From positions 1-64,000 of the forward strand of contig SFRL01000010.1 of NCBI GenBank assembly GCA_004562765.1: DNA of 64,000 nt, read 5' to 3'. This stretch comes from a bacterium (lineage in GTDB: Bacteria; Bacillota; Clostridia; Lachnospirales; Lachnospiraceae). Of the stretch, positions 41,631 through 51,166 are shown piece after piece. Under the pieces are notes generated by a model. That model was not told the DNA's origin. It worked only from the letters and a program-made list of their open reading frames with translations, and did not search any database. The position numbers were made by a program, and so were the translations under genes. Positions within the stretch are counted from its first letter, which is position 1. Every line of letters begins with the position of its first letter.

Positions 41631-42807
41631 TATTGTAACGGTGATCGATTTTCTTGAGGATGGAACAATTTATAAATTTCATCAGGAACTCGTCAATCCT
41701 GAACTTGCACCATTACATGATGCGGATAACCATGACTGGTTAAAACAGTGGTGGAAGCGGCGTGCGGTGCCTGTCGGACAGGGTCATATCAGACAGCTTC
41801 TTGAACGAAAAGGGCTTCTTGGCCCAGAGGATTATCTGCTGAAAAATCTCGGTCTTTCATTGACAGATTATTATTGGATATCGCCGCTTGACAGTGGACT
41901 TACATGGAAAGATGTAAATCTGTTTGAAAATGAATTTCATGAAGATATATTGATCGGACAGGGAAAAGAAGAAAATAAAGGGATCCCACATTATACTCCG
42001 AATAGCTCCTTACAGGGCAGTTTGGAGAAATGTTGGACGATACTTGATGGGGAAAGAGGTATGATAAAGGGGAACCGGGATCAATTCTCTTCCGAAAGTA
42101 TCAATGAAGTGATAGCAACAAAACTGCATGAACTTCAAGGATTTGCTAATTATACAGAGTATAAACTGATAAAGATCAATGGAAAAGAATATGACTATGG
42201 CTGTTATTCAAAACTATTCACATCAACCGAAAAAGAATTGATAACGGCGTATGACGTTGTATCATCGGAAAAACAGCCGAATGATATATCTCCATTTGAG
42301 CATTTTATTCGTGTGAGCGGTAGAAATGGGATGGATGTGGAACAGTTACAGGCATATATGGACTATATGATCATGTCAGATTTTGTTCTGTCCGGAAGAG
42401 ATCGGCATTTGAGCAATGTTGCAATACTTAGGGATGCTGAAAGCCTTAGATTTATTTCACCGGCTCCCATTTATGATAGTGGTAAATCTTTGTTTGTTCA
42501 GGATAGCGTGCCGACAAATGACAGAGACCTGCTTAGCATAAAGACGGAGAGCTTTGTTGGCAGTGAGTTAAAAATGCTGAAATTTGTGAAAGACAGAAAT
42601 TGTCTGGATGTCTCGAAATTGCCCGAGAGAAAATGGCTCGAAGAGGTTTACGCCGTGGATTCCAAAATGGATGAGAATCGGATAAAGCTTATCGGTGAAG
42701 GGTATGAGAGAAAAATAGAACTCTTCAGACGATTCCAGCTAGGAGAGGATTTAAACCGGATCAGGCTGGCTGTTCCTGCACGAAAGGAAACAAGATCAGG
42801 GCAGTAA
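41602..42807 (+). CDS. HipA-like kinase
   Basis: 401 residues. The kinase core is seen in SGRDRHLSNVAILRD (catalytic Asp267, His269, Asn272) and PIYDSGKSLF (Asp292), matching the HipA active-site and metal-binding loops. The N-terminal part (HQELVNPELAPLHDADNHDW) is like that of short HipA relatives rather than E. coli HipA. Proteins of this group phosphorylate tRNA synthetases or other targets and slow growth; the target is unknown. GGAGGAAG lies before the ATG. AT-rich like its partner, suggesting acquisition. Confidence 0.78.
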   Translation: MLYVLKRRDDIVTVIDFLEDGTIYKFHQELVNPELAPLHDADNHDWLKQWWKRRAVPVGQGHIRQLLERKGLLGPEDYLLKNLGLSLTDYYWISPLDSGLTWKDVNLFENEFHEDILIGQGKEENKGIPHYTPNSSLQGSLEKCWTILDGERGMIKGNRDQFSSESINEVIATKLHELQGFANYTEYKLIKINGKEYDYGCYSKLFTSTEKELITAYDVVSSEKQPNDISPFEHFIRVSGRNGMDVEQLQAYMDYMIMSDFVLSGRDRHLSNVAILRDAESLRFISPAPIYDSGKSLFVQDSVPTNDRDLLSIKTESFVGSELKMLKFVKDRNCLDVSKLPERKWLEEVYAVDSKMDENRIKLIGEGYERKIELFRRFQLGEDLNRIRLAVPARKETRSGQ

Positions 42808-42844
42808 GAACTGTTTATCTGTATAAAGTAATATGTTTTATGTC

Positions 42845-42868
42845 GGGCGTGGAATTTCTTCCACGCCC
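42845..42868. terminator. Hairpin between convergent genes
   Basis: 10-bp perfect stem GGGCGTGGAA/TTCCACGCCC with 4-nt loop; no strong T-run on either strand. Confidence 0.5.
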
Positions 42869-42885
42869 AGCTTGTTATGTAGGGA

Positions 42886-43713
42886 TCATTTTTCGTATAA
42901 AAACCGCTCCGGCAGTTCTACCTGAAATGCTTTCGCCAGCTCGCGGAACTGATCAGGCTGGATCGTCTGGCGTTTCTGAGGTGCCATGGAGAGCACCTTC
43001 ACCAGAATCTCAGCGGATTTTTCGATCGTGTGCATCAGGCCGAAGGTGTTGTGCGCACCCTCGCCGGCACAGAAGATGCCGTGGTGCGCCCAGATGGCTG
43101 CGTCATATTTCTCCATAAGCTTGCTGGTAGCTTCAGCGATCTCACGTCCGCCGGGTACCATCCAGCCGACGACACCGATGCCGTCCGGGAATACCACCGG
43201 ACACTCGGTTGCCATCTCCCACAGCTCGCGGGTAAACACTTCATCTTCCAGAGGCAGCACAAAGGTCAGTGCGATGATGTTTGCGGGATGCGCGTGATAG
43301 ATGACACGGTATCTGCCGTTTGTCACACGCTTTTTCACAGCGTGGTTCATCAGATGGCTGGGCAGTTCGCTGGTAGGCTTGCCGCCTTCCACCAGTCCCC
43401 ATTTTAACTGATAATTTTCGCCTTTATCATCCAGTTCGATGATCGCCAGTGTCGCTTCAGGGTCATCCTTGATGTCGCGGAAAAATTTACCGCTTCCGGT
43501 AACCAGGAAAAACTCGCCTGCCAGATCAGGTACGCTGGCGCCGATCGGAACCCACGGACTGTCATTATTTAAACGATTCTTTATCAGCTCGATCTCCTCC
43601 GGCTTGATGCGGTAGGAGAGATTGCCGCCGTTTCGCTCATGCCAGCCAAGGCGAAAACCGTCGTCTGCCATGCGGATAAAACCCTGCACAAATGTCATGT
43701 CTAAAACTTTCAT
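42886..43713 (-). CDS. rhaD: Rhamnulose-1-phosphate aldolase
   Basis: 275 residues, class II aldolase/adducin fold. Zn-binding His pair in YHAHPAN (His about 141/143) and a later His in WAHHGIFCAG, with the catalytic Glu in GGKPTSELPSH; length matches RhaD. Splits L-rhamnulose-1-phosphate to dihydroxyacetone phosphate and L-lactaldehyde. No rhaA, rhaB or transporter is adjacent, so the gene stands alone here. Start at 43713 has AAAGGAGGT upstream. Confidence 0.9.
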   Translation of the reverse strand: MKVLDMTFVQGFIRMADDGFRLGWHERNGGNLSYRIKPEEIELIKNRLNNDSPWVPIGASVPDLAGEFFLVTGSGKFFRDIKDDPEATLAIIELDDKGENYQLKWGLVEGGKPTSELPSHLMNHAVKKRVTNGRYRVIYHAHPANIIALTFVLPLEDEVFTRELWEMATECPVVFPDGIGVVGWMVPGGREIAEATSKLMEKYDAAIWAHHGIFCAGEGAHNTFGLMHTIEKSAEILVKVLSMAPQKRQTIQPDQFRELAKAFQVELPERFLYEK

Positions 43714-43869
43714 CGAAAAATACCTCCTTTTTTCATCGTACAAATGTGTACGTGCTTTCTTTTATAGTAAACAATCGCAGAAGCTTTGTCTACCGGAAAA
43801 GAGTGTGCAGCAGCATTTTGCACAAACTTGTGAAAGATGAAGGATATATGTCCCATAAAGGGAAAAATG

Positions 43870-43878
43870 TGGTATAAT
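43870..43878 (+). promoter_or_regulatory. Extended -10 promoter for the chemoreceptor gene
   Basis: TGG TATAAT (43873-43878) with TG before it; no good -35 box is seen. Confidence 0.35.
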
Positions 43879-43937
43879 TTACACATATTTGGCGATATAT
43901 GTAGATATCGTCTGAAAAAGAGGAGGCGTTTAATGGT

Positions 43938-45260
43938 ATGAAAAGATGGAAAGACGTGAGTATTCGGGTTAAAGTACTGATCCCGATCGTGCTGATGCTG
44001 GTGATGATGTTGATCTATATGGTGGGAAGTCTGTATGGAATGGCGCAGATGGCGACGCTGACCGCTGAAAAGCAGGCATCTTATCAGGCAACAGTGATCA
44101 GTTCCATTGTGACTGGAGTGATCTTTGTTCTGATCTTTATTTTCTGTGTGATCAATTTAGATCGTAAAGTAACCTGGCGTCTGCGCAAACATATTGAAAA
44201 GCTGGATGAGATCATAGAATCCATCGAGGAGGGGCATGGTGATCTGTCCAAGCGTCTGATGGTGCTGAATCAGGACGAGATGGGTCGTCTGGCAGCCGAC
44301 GTCAATCGTTTTATCGATATTCTGGAGCGGATCATGAAGAAGATCAATCTGGATTCCAATTCACTGGCGCTGATCGTGCAGGATGTGACGGAAAAAGCGG
44401 ATAATTCGAACAGCAGCGCATGTGATGTGTCTGCAGTGGCAGAGCAATTGTCAGCTACGATGGAAGAAGTATCAAGCACCGTCTCAAATGTGGATGAAAA
44501 TGCGAACCGGGTGATGGACGAGTTGACAAAACTTCAGAAGACAACAGAAGAGATCCTGAAGTATTCAGATGAGATGAAGTCGCGTGCTGATGAACTGGAG
44601 GAATCCGCGCAGAAGAACAAGGCTGAGACCGGCAAAATGATCGCACCGATCATCGAGAAGATCAAACGCGCGGTGGAGAACAGCAAAAATGTTGAGAAAG
44701 TAAATGAGCTGACTGATGAGATCCTGTCTATTTCCAGTCAGACAAACCTGTTGTCTTTGAATGCTTCCATCGAGGCAGCCAGAGCAGGAGAGGCAGGAAG
44801 AGGTTTTGCGGTAGTTGCAGATGAGATCCGTCTGTTGGCGGATTCCAGCAAGGAGACAGCCAGCAATATTCAGGGGATCAACAGCATGGTCATTGAACTG
44901 GTGCGTGAGCTGATCGATAATTCCAATGAGATTCTCCATTATGTGGAGAACACGATCCTGCCGGATTATGATAACTTTGTTGCCAGCGGCAAGCATTACA
45001 GTGAGGATGCGGCCCATATCAATGATCAGATGATCCATTATGCGGATCGTTCACATGAGATCGTTGGAATGGTTTCCGATATGGTAGATTCTATCAACGG
45101 TATTACTGATGCAGTGGAGGAGGGTGCAAATGGCGTGAGCAGCGTTGCAGACAGCATCCAGACACTGGTGTCAGAGATTTCCGTGATAAATTCAAAGATG
45201 TCTGAGAATCAGGAGATCGCAGGAAGCCTGCAGGAAGAAGCAAAGATGTTTCAGATGTAA
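43938..45260 (+). CDS. Methyl-accepting chemotaxis protein with minimal extracellular part
   Basis: 440 residues. Two membrane helices (about 11-33 and 51-73) separated by only about 17 residues, so there is almost no extracellular sensor. A HAMP-like segment (about 75-125) and the signalling hairpin [20 protein letters not shown] (about 264-283) follow. It probably senses the membrane state or an intracellular cue, or works with a partner. A GAGGAGG lies before the start codon; the first in-frame ATG is at 43938. Confidence 0.88.
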   Translation: MKRWKDVSIRVKVLIPIVLMLVMMLIYMVGSLYGMAQMATLTAEKQASYQATVISSIVTGVIFVLIFIFCVINLDRKVTWRLRKHIEKLDEIIESIEEGHGDLSKRLMVLNQDEMGRLAADVNRFIDILERIMKKINLDSNSLALIVQDVTEKADNSNSSACDVSAVAEQLSATMEEVSSTVSNVDENANRVMDELTKLQKTTEEILKYSDEMKSRADELEESAQKNKAETGKMIAPIIEKIKRAVENSKNVEKVNELTDEILSISSQTNLLSLNASIEAARAGEAGRGFAVVADEIRLLADSSKETASNIQGINSMVIELVRELIDNSNEILHYVENTILPDYDNFVASGKHYSEDAAHINDQMIHYADRSHEIVGMVSDMVDSINGITDAVEEGANGVSSVADSIQTLVSEISVINSKMSENQEIAGSLQEEAKMFQM

Positions 45261-45280
45261 AAGATTTAAAACGGAATCAT

Positions 45281-45328
45281 AAAAAAGGTAAGTCTGATCT
45301 GCAATCGAAAATCAGACTTACCTTTTTT
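45281..45328. terminator. Bidirectional terminator
   Basis: AAAAAAGGTAAGTCTGAT pairs with its complement at 45311-45328; serves both convergent genes. Confidence 0.9.
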
Positions 45329-45339
45329 GTCGTACATTT

Positions 45340-46863
45340 TTATTTTGCAGCCTCAAATTCTTTCAGTTGATCTTCATCCGGGACAGCAGTCAAGAGGCTG
45401 ACCACGATGATGAATAACAGTGATACGAAGAATGCAGGCAGCAGTTCGTAGATGTTCCAGGCACCTCCCAGCGGGCGTACAAGGTATTTCCAGATAAATA
45501 CGGTAGCACCGCCGGAGAGCATACCGGCGAGCGCGCCCCATTTGTTGGAACGTTTCCAGAACAGGGAGCACAGCATCACTGCACCAAAGGCACCGCCGAA
45601 ACCGGCCCATGCGAAGGATACGATTCCGAAAACGGAAGAGTTCGGATCTCTAGCGAGGACAACGCCGAGGATCGCGATGGCTGCGATCGTGATACGAGCA
45701 ATAAAAAGGCTCTGCTTTTCTGTCAATTTTATATGGAAGAAGTCCTGTAAAACGTTCTGTGAAACACTGGATGCAGCCGCGAGCATCTGGCTGTCTGCAG
45801 TGGACATGGTCGCAGCCAGGATTCCTGCGAGAATAACACCGGCAATGAGCGCGGCCAGCATACCGTGCTGGCTGATCAGTCCTGCGATCTTTACGATGAT
45901 GGTCTCACTGGAGCTGCCCTCCAGAAATCCCAATGCACCGGCGTTTGTCATACCAAGACCGACGATGCCGATGATGATGGCAACAGCCATTGCGATGAAT
46001 ACCCATACAGTTGCGATCCGGCGGGACAATACGAGCTTCTTTTCATCCTCGATCGCCATAAAGCGCAGCAGGATGTGGGGCATACCAAAATATCCGAAGC
46101 CCCATGCCATACAGGATGCAACTGATAATGCACCGTAAGGAATCGCACTTCCTGTGGTGGGATCATGCGTTGCTGACAGAGACAGATAACCGGACAGAGA
46201 CTGTGCATTTTCAACGACAGCGCCCCATCCACCGGCGCTGCTGATACCGTATGTAAGAACCGTGACGAGCGCAACTGTCATGACGATGCTCTGGATCAGG
46301 TCAGTGGTAGATACGGCGCCGAATCCGCCCATGATGGTGTAGCCGACGATCACAAGTGCCGCAACGATCATGGCTACTGTGTAATTTACACCAAACAGAC
46401 TGTTAAACAGCTTGCCGCAGGCAGCAAAGCCGGATGCGGTGTAGGGAATAAAAAAGATGATGATCACAACTGCGGCGAGAGCATTTAAAGTATTGCTCTT
46501 GTCGTGGTAACGCTTGGAGAAAAACTCCGGAACGGTGATCGCACCGATGTTCTGGGAATAGCGGCGCAGTCTGCGGGAAACAAAATACCAGTTGAGCCAG
46601 GTTCCGATACCGAGACCGATCGCCGTCCATGCGGCATCCGCCACACCGGAGAGATAAGCGACTCCGGGCAGTCCCATCAAAAGCCAGCTGCTCATGTCGC
46701 TGGCCTCAGCACTCATAGCGGTGACTAAGGGTCCCATCTTTCGTCCGCCCAGATAAAAGTCCTCCGAATTGCTGGTGCGTTTGCTGAAACGAAAACCGAC
46801 CACAAGCATCATCAGCAGATAGATGACGATCGCTGTGATGATCAGAAAATTTGTCGTGTTCAT
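45340..46863 (-). CDS. putP: Sodium/proline symporter
   Basis: 507 residues with about 13 membrane segments of the sodium:solute symporter family. SNSEDFYLGGRKMGPLVTAM and MSAEASDMSSWLLMGLPG are the sodium and proline site helices typical of PutP, and the tail is short. Imports proline with Na+. Start at 46863 is preferred over 46869 because AGGAGG is 8 bp away rather than 2. No proline catabolic gene is adjacent. Confidence 0.9.
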   Translation of the reverse strand: MNTTNFLIITAIVIYLLMMLVVGFRFSKRTSNSEDFYLGGRKMGPLVTAMSAEASDMSSWLLMGLPGVAYLSGVADAAWTAIGLGIGTWLNWYFVSRRLRRYSQNIGAITVPEFFSKRYHDKSNTLNALAAVVIIIFFIPYTASGFAACGKLFNSLFGVNYTVAMIVAALVIVGYTIMGGFGAVSTTDLIQSIVMTVALVTVLTYGISSAGGWGAVVENAQSLSGYLSLSATHDPTTGSAIPYGALSVASCMAWGFGYFGMPHILLRFMAIEDEKKLVLSRRIATVWVFIAMAVAIIIGIVGLGMTNAGALGFLEGSSSETIIVKIAGLISQHGMLAALIAGVILAGILAATMSTADSQMLAAASSVSQNVLQDFFHIKLTEKQSLFIARITIAAIAILGVVLARDPNSSVFGIVSFAWAGFGGAFGAVMLCSLFWKRSNKWGALAGMLSGGATVFIWKYLVRPLGGAWNIYELLPAFFVSLLFIIVVSLLTAVPDEDQLKEFEAAK

Positions 46864-46991
46864 TTTCATAACCTCCTTTAGAATACTTTGTTGTGGTACA
46901 GTGCAAAAACACTATCGTTGCCTATTTTATCATGTTTTTCTATAAAGGTAAACAAAATATTGAAGAATCTGGGATTTTCAGCAAAAATCTG

Positions 46992-47020
46992 TTGACAGCG
47001 TGCAACGATGGTGCTATCAT
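46992..47020 (+). promoter_or_regulatory. Promoter of the metal-export genes
   Basis: TTGACA (46992-46997), 17 bp, TATCAT (47015-47020). Confidence 0.7.
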
Positions 47021-47023
47021 GAA

Positions 47024-47045
47024 CATATGAACAATTGCTCATATG
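47024..47045 (+). promoter_or_regulatory. ArsR/SmtB-type operator
   Basis: CATATGA-ACAATTGC-TCATATG, a perfect 7-bp inverted repeat just after the -10 box, resembling the ATATGAACA...TGTTCATAT operators of ArsR/SmtB repressors. The gene directly downstream encodes such a repressor. Confidence 0.65.
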
Positions 47046-47084
47046 AAAAGATGATGTAAAAACACAGGAAGGAGAGCTGAAGCG

Positions 47085-47444
47085 ATGGCAATGAATGATG
47101 TAGAGATCTGTGAAGATAAATGTATCCATGTAGACCGGCTGGAAAAGGTACGTGCAGGGCTGCCGGATGAGGATGAACTGTATGATCTGGCGGAATTGTT
47201 CAAGGTGTTTGGGGATTCCACACGCATCCGCATTTTATATGTACTGTTTCAGTCAGAGCTGTGTGTCTGCGATCTGGCGGAGGCTCTGCAGATGACGCAA
47301 TCGGCGATCTCGCACCAGCTGAAGATCTTAAAACAGGCAAAGCTTGTGACCGGCAGACGCGAGGGAAAATCCGTGTTTTATGCACTGGCGGATGACCATG
47401 TGCGGTCCATCATCGATCAGGGCAGAGAACACGTTGAGGAGTAG
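47085..47444 (+). CDS. ArsR/SmtB-family metal-sensing repressor (CadC/CzrA-like)
   Basis: 119 residues, winged helix. The alpha-3 region ELCVCDLAEAL carries the Cys-x-Cys metal site of CadC/ArsR types, and the recognition helix is QSAISHQLKILKQAKLV. N-terminal Cys and His (ICEDKCIH) support a CadC-like Cd/Pb/Zn site; the C-terminal alpha-5 has DDHVRSIIDQGREH. It should repress its own operon until metal binds. AAGGAGAG upstream. Confidence 0.88.
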   Translation: MAMNDVEICEDKCIHVDRLEKVRAGLPDEDELYDLAELFKVFGDSTRIRILYVLFQSELCVCDLAEALQMTQSAISHQLKILKQAKLVTGRREGKSVFYALADDHVRSIIDQGREHVEE

Positions 47445-47480
47445 CATCTGTTCAGAACTGTGAAGGCACTGAGCAGTTAC
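47441..47480 (+). repeat. Short copy of a dispersed intergenic repeat
   Basis: CTGTTCAG at 47448-47455 and CTGAGCAG at 47469-47476 are inverted arms. The right part (47458-47480) is 20/23 identical to 52761-52783 and similar to 24624-24646. Confidence 0.5.
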
Positions 47481-47515
47481 AAAGAGTAAGATTAAAAAGG
47501 GAGGATATTCTAATT

Positions 47516-47734
47516 ATGAAGAAAAAATTCAAATTACAGGATCTGGATTGTGCAAACTGTGCGGCGAAAATGGAGGAAGCCATCAAAAAGATCGACGGCG
47601 TGAATGACGCAAGCATGAGCTTTATGACACAGAAACTGACGATCGACGCGGCAGATGACCGCTTTGATGCCATTATGGATGAAGTGGAGAAGGTCTGCGC
47701 AAAGGTGGAGCCTGATATGAAGATTCTGCGGTAA
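47516..47734 (+). CDS. Heavy-metal-associated (HMA) domain protein
   Basis: 72 residues, a single HMA fold with the metal site LDCANCAAKME (Cys12/Cys15 near). The preceding Asp suggests Zn/Cd rather than Cu chaperone preference (inference). It lies directly before a P-type ATPase that has no HMA domain of its own, so it looks like the detached metal-binding domain. GGAGG precedes the ATG. Confidence 0.85.
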   Translation: MKKKFKLQDLDCANCAAKMEEAIKKIDGVNDASMSFMTQKLTIDAADDRFDAIMDEVEKVCAKVEPDMKILR

Positions 47735-47737
47735 TAC

Positions 47738-47762
47738 AAAGCAGCCGAAGGGCTGCTTTTTT
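47738..47762 (+). terminator. Terminator between HMA gene and P-type ATPase
   Basis: AAAGCAGCC-GAAG-GGCTGCTTT plus T-run, only 20 bp before the ATPase start; partial read-through would make the ATPase less abundant than the chaperone. Confidence 0.75.
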
Positions 47763-47782
47763 ACCCGGTTAGGAGGAGCATT

Positions 47783-49675
47783 ATGACAAAAAAACAAAAA
47801 CAGATGATCGTACGTATCGTGGTGGCATTTGTGATGCTGGTGGCGATCATGATCGGAGAGCACACCGGATGGTCAGACCGCATACAGCCCCATGTGCTGC
47901 TGGCATTGATCTGCCTGATCCCGTATCTGATCATTGGCTATGACATTTTATATAAGGCAGCACGGAATATCCGGAACGGACAGGTGTTTGATGAAAATTT
48001 TCTGATGATGATCGCTACGTTTGGAGCATTCGGTGTGGGCGAGTATTCCGAGGCGGTAGCAGTTATGCTTTTTTATCAGGTGGGCGAGTTCTTCCAGAGT
48101 TATGCGGTGGGAAAATCGCGCCAGTCCATCTCGGATATGATGGATATCTGTCCGGAATATGCGAATGTTGAGGAGGACGGTGTGCTCACGCAGGTGGATC
48201 CTGATGATGTGGAGGTTGGTACGATCATCGTCATCAAGCCCGGTGAGCGCGTGCCGCTGGACGGCGTTGTGGTGGAAGGTGAATCCATGATCGACACGGC
48301 GGCATTGACCGGTGAGTCGGTTCCCCGCAGGGCAGCCGTCGGGGATGACATCATCAGCGGGTGTGTCAATGGCAGTGGTACGCTCAAGGTACGCACCACA
48401 AAGGAATTTGATGATTCCACGGTGGCGCGCATTTTGGAACTGGTGGAAAATGCCTCTTCTAAAAAGGCGCAGGTGGAAAACTTTATTACAAGATTTGCAA
48501 AATATTATACCCCGGTCGTCACGATCGGTGCCGTGATCCTGGCCTTTGTGCCGCCGCTCGTGCTGTCACTTGCAGGTGCAGGCAGCTTTGGCGCACTTCT
48601 GGGCGACTGGCTTTACCGCGCATGTACGTTTCTGGTCATCTCCTGTCCGTGTGCACTGGTCATCTCGGTGCCACTTGGATTTTTTGGTGGTATCGGAGCC
48701 GCGTCAAGGATCGGTGTGCTTGTGAAAGGCAGTAATTATCTGGAGGCAGTTGCCCAGATGGACACCATCGTCTTTGACAAGACCGGTACACTGACAAAGG
48801 GTGAATTTAAAGTAAGTGAAGTACTTCCGGTACATCTTGCACCGGAGCAGCTTCTGGAGCTGGCAGCGCTGGGCGAGGGTTATTCGACCCACCCGATCGC
48901 GGCATCCATCCGGGACGCTTACGGAAAGCCCCTTGCGATGGAGCGGGTCACAGATACGGAGGAGATCTCAGGACATGGCATTCATACCTTTATTGACGGA
49001 AAGGAAGTACACCTCGGAAATGCAAAATTGATGGAATCTTTGCAAATTCCCTTTACAAAATCAGACAGTGCGGGTACAGTAGTGTATATAGCGCTGGAAC
49101 GCGAATTTGCAGGAACCATCGTGATCGCAGATTCCGTGAAGGAAGGCGCAAAGGAAGCGTTGGCAGACATGAAGCATGTGGGCGTGAAAAAGACCGTCAT
49201 GCTTACCGGAGACCGCAGAGAAGCTGCAGAGTCGGTTGCGAAAGAACTTGGCATCGACGAGGTACACTATGAACTGCTTCCGGCTGATAAGGTGTCAAAG
49301 GTAGAGCAGCTGCTGGCGGAGGAACTGCCAAAGGCACGGCTTGCATTTGTGGGCGACGGTATCAATGATGCACCGGTGCTCACGAGAGCGGATGTGGGCA
49401 TTGCGATGGGAAGCATGGGCAGCGATGCTGCGATCGAGGCGGCGGATGTCGTGCTCATGGACGACGATGTGCGAAAGATCGCAAAGGTAGTACGTATCGC
49501 GCGCAAGACGCTCAGTATCGTCAAACAAAATATTGTCTTTGCATTGGCGGTAAAGGTATTGGTACTCATTCTGGGTGCTACCGGTTATGCGAATATGTGG
49601 GCGGCAGTGTTTGCTGATGTGGGCGTATCGGTGCTTGCAATCTTGAATTCCATGCGCACGCTGCGTGGAAAATGA
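47783..49675 (+). CDS. Zn/Cd/Pb-type P1B ATPase
   Basis: 630 residues. Eight-helix P1B ATPase with the transmembrane metal motif CPC (Cys288/Cys290), the phosphorylation site DKTGT (Asp332), the TGES actuator loop and GDGINDAP hinge. The CPC helix and the C-terminal MGSMGSDAAIEAADVVLM favour the ZntA/CadA group. Exports divalent soft metals with ATP. There is no N-terminal HMA; that domain is supplied by the preceding gene. Confidence 0.92.
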   Translation: MTKKQKQMIVRIVVAFVMLVAIMIGEHTGWSDRIQPHVLLALICLIPYLIIGYDILYKAARNIRNGQVFDENFLMMIATFGAFGVGEYSEAVAVMLFYQVGEFFQSYAVGKSRQSISDMMDICPEYANVEEDGVLTQVDPDDVEVGTIIVIKPGERVPLDGVVVEGESMIDTAALTGESVPRRAAVGDDIISGCVNGSGTLKVRTTKEFDDSTVARILELVENASSKKAQVENFITRFAKYYTPVVTIGAVILAFVPPLVLSLAGAGSFGALLGDWLYRACTFLVISCPCALVISVPLGFFGGIGAASRIGVLVKGSNYLEAVAQMDTIVFDKTGTLTKGEFKVSEVLPVHLAPEQLLELAALGEGYSTHPIAASIRDAYGKPLAMERVTDTEEISGHGIHTFIDGKEVHLGNAKLMESLQIPFTKSDSAGTVVYIALEREFAGTIVIADSVKEGAKEALADMKHVGVKKTVMLTGDRREAAESVAKELGIDEVHYELLPADKVSKVEQLLAEELPKARLAFVGDGINDAPVLTRADVGIAMGSMGSDAAIEAADVVLMDDDVRKIAKVVRIARKTLSIVKQNIVFALAVKVLVLILGATGYANMWAAVFADVGVSVLAILNSMRTLRGK

Positions 49676-49702
49676 CAGGATATTATGGAAAAAGAATCTC
49701 AT

Positions 49703-49735
49703 AAAAGAATCTCTCATTGATGGGGTTCTTTTTTC
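49703..49735 (+). terminator. Intrinsic terminator after the metal-export operon
   Basis: AAGAATCTC and GGGGTTCTT arms (one mismatch and G-U pairs) and a run of T. Confidence 0.6.
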
Positions 49736-49768
49736 TTGCGTACGGGGAATAGTTCAGAGGAGGGGATT

Positions 49769-51163
49769 ATGGAACGATTGAAGAGGAAATTTATCGGAGA
49801 CAGGAAATTTTATGGGATGGTACTGGCGGTGGCGGTGCCGATCATGCTGCAGAACGGATTGACGAATGTGGTGAGTCTGCTTGACAACCTGATGGTGGGA
49901 CGTGTCGGTACAGATCAGATGTCCGGTGTATCGATCGTTAATCAGCTGATCTTTATTGTATATCTGAGCCTGTTTGGAGGCATGGCGGGCGCAGGTATCT
50001 TCACCGCCCAGTATTTCGGCAAAAAGGACGAAAAGGGTGTACAGGATATTTTCCGCATCAAATTCGTCATCGGAATGGTGCTGACGGCGATCGGTATTTT
50101 TGTGCTCTGGTTCTGGAGCGAACCGTTGATCGGTATGTTTTTACATGAGGGCGATGCCTCACTGTCTGCGGATGCAACCATGTTGCATGCAAAGCAGTAT
50201 CTTGGCATTATGCTCATCGGACTGGTGCCCTTTGCGCTCTCACAGTGCGTGGCGAGTACCCTGCGCGAGTGTTCACAGACGGTTTCACCGATGATCGCCA
50301 GTGTTGCTGCCGTGATCGTGGATCTCGTGTTTAACTATATTCTGATCTTCGGAAAATTTGGTGCACCGGCACTGGGGGTGAAGGGTGCGGCGATCGCAAC
50401 GGTGATGTCGCGCTTTGTGGAGTGTGCGTTTCTGATCATCTGGACCTGGAAGAATAGAGCACAATACGGCTTTATCACTGGATTGTTCTCACGGGAGCCG
50501 ATTGCCGGTATTCTGTGGAAGCAGTCCATCTCCAAGGGTATGCCGCTGCTCATCAACGAGTTTTTGTGGTCCCTTGGCGTGACGATGCAGGCACAGTGTT
50601 ATTCCACCCGTGGTCTGGAGGTCGTTGCGGGACTGAATATCTGCAACACATTAAACAATGTGTTTAATATTGCATTTCTGGCAATGGGAAATGCGGTGGC
50701 GATCATCATCGGGCAGATGCTCGGCGCAGGGAAAATGGAGGAAGCCAAGGATACAGACACAAAGCTGATCTTTTTCTCTGTTGCCATGTGTATTGGAATC
50801 GGTGCTCTGATGGCGCTGGCCGCTCCGTTTTTCCCGCTTACCTATAAAACGACACCGGCTGTACAGCAGCTGGCGACAAGTTTCCTGCTTGTGATGGCAT
50901 TTATGATGCCGTTCTGTTCCTTTACAAATGCGTCCTATTTTACGCTCCGCTCTGGCGGATGCACCGGTATCACGTTTTTGTTTGACAGCTGCTATATGTG
51001 GTGTCTGGTGGTGCCATTGGCGTTTGTGCTGTCGCGATTTACAGATATGGCAGTTGTGCCGTTATACATGTTGGTGCAGGGCACGGAGCTGATCAAGGCC
51101 ATCATTGGCTATGTGCTTGTAAAAAAAGGTGTGTGGCTGCGAAATCTGGTTGCGGAGGACTGA
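49769..51163 (+). CDS. MATE family efflux transporter
   Basis: 464 residues, about 12 membrane segments, typical MATE halves (LAVAVPIMLQNGLTNVVSLL; second half QSISKGMPLLINEFLWSLGV). Not close to the MATE protein at 11744 by eye. Substrate unknown. GAGGAGGGG before ATG49769. The YqeB gene begins 4 bp after the stop, so one operon with yqeB-yqeC is likely. Confidence 0.9.
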   Translation: MERLKRKFIGDRKFYGMVLAVAVPIMLQNGLTNVVSLLDNLMVGRVGTDQMSGVSIVNQLIFIVYLSLFGGMAGAGIFTAQYFGKKDEKGVQDIFRIKFVIGMVLTAIGIFVLWFWSEPLIGMFLHEGDASLSADATMLHAKQYLGIMLIGLVPFALSQCVASTLRECSQTVSPMIASVAAVIVDLVFNYILIFGKFGAPALGVKGAAIATVMSRFVECAFLIIWTWKNRAQYGFITGLFSREPIAGILWKQSISKGMPLLINEFLWSLGVTMQAQCYSTRGLEVVAGLNICNTLNNVFNIAFLAMGNAVAIIIGQMLGAGKMEEAKDTDTKLIFFSVAMCIGIGALMALAAPFFPLTYKTTPAVQQLATSFLLVMAFMMPFCSFTNASYFTLRSGGCTGITFLFDSCYMWCLVVPLAFVLSRFTDMAVVPLYMLVQGTELIKAIIGYVLVKKGVWLRNLVAED

Positions 51164-51166
51164 CAG

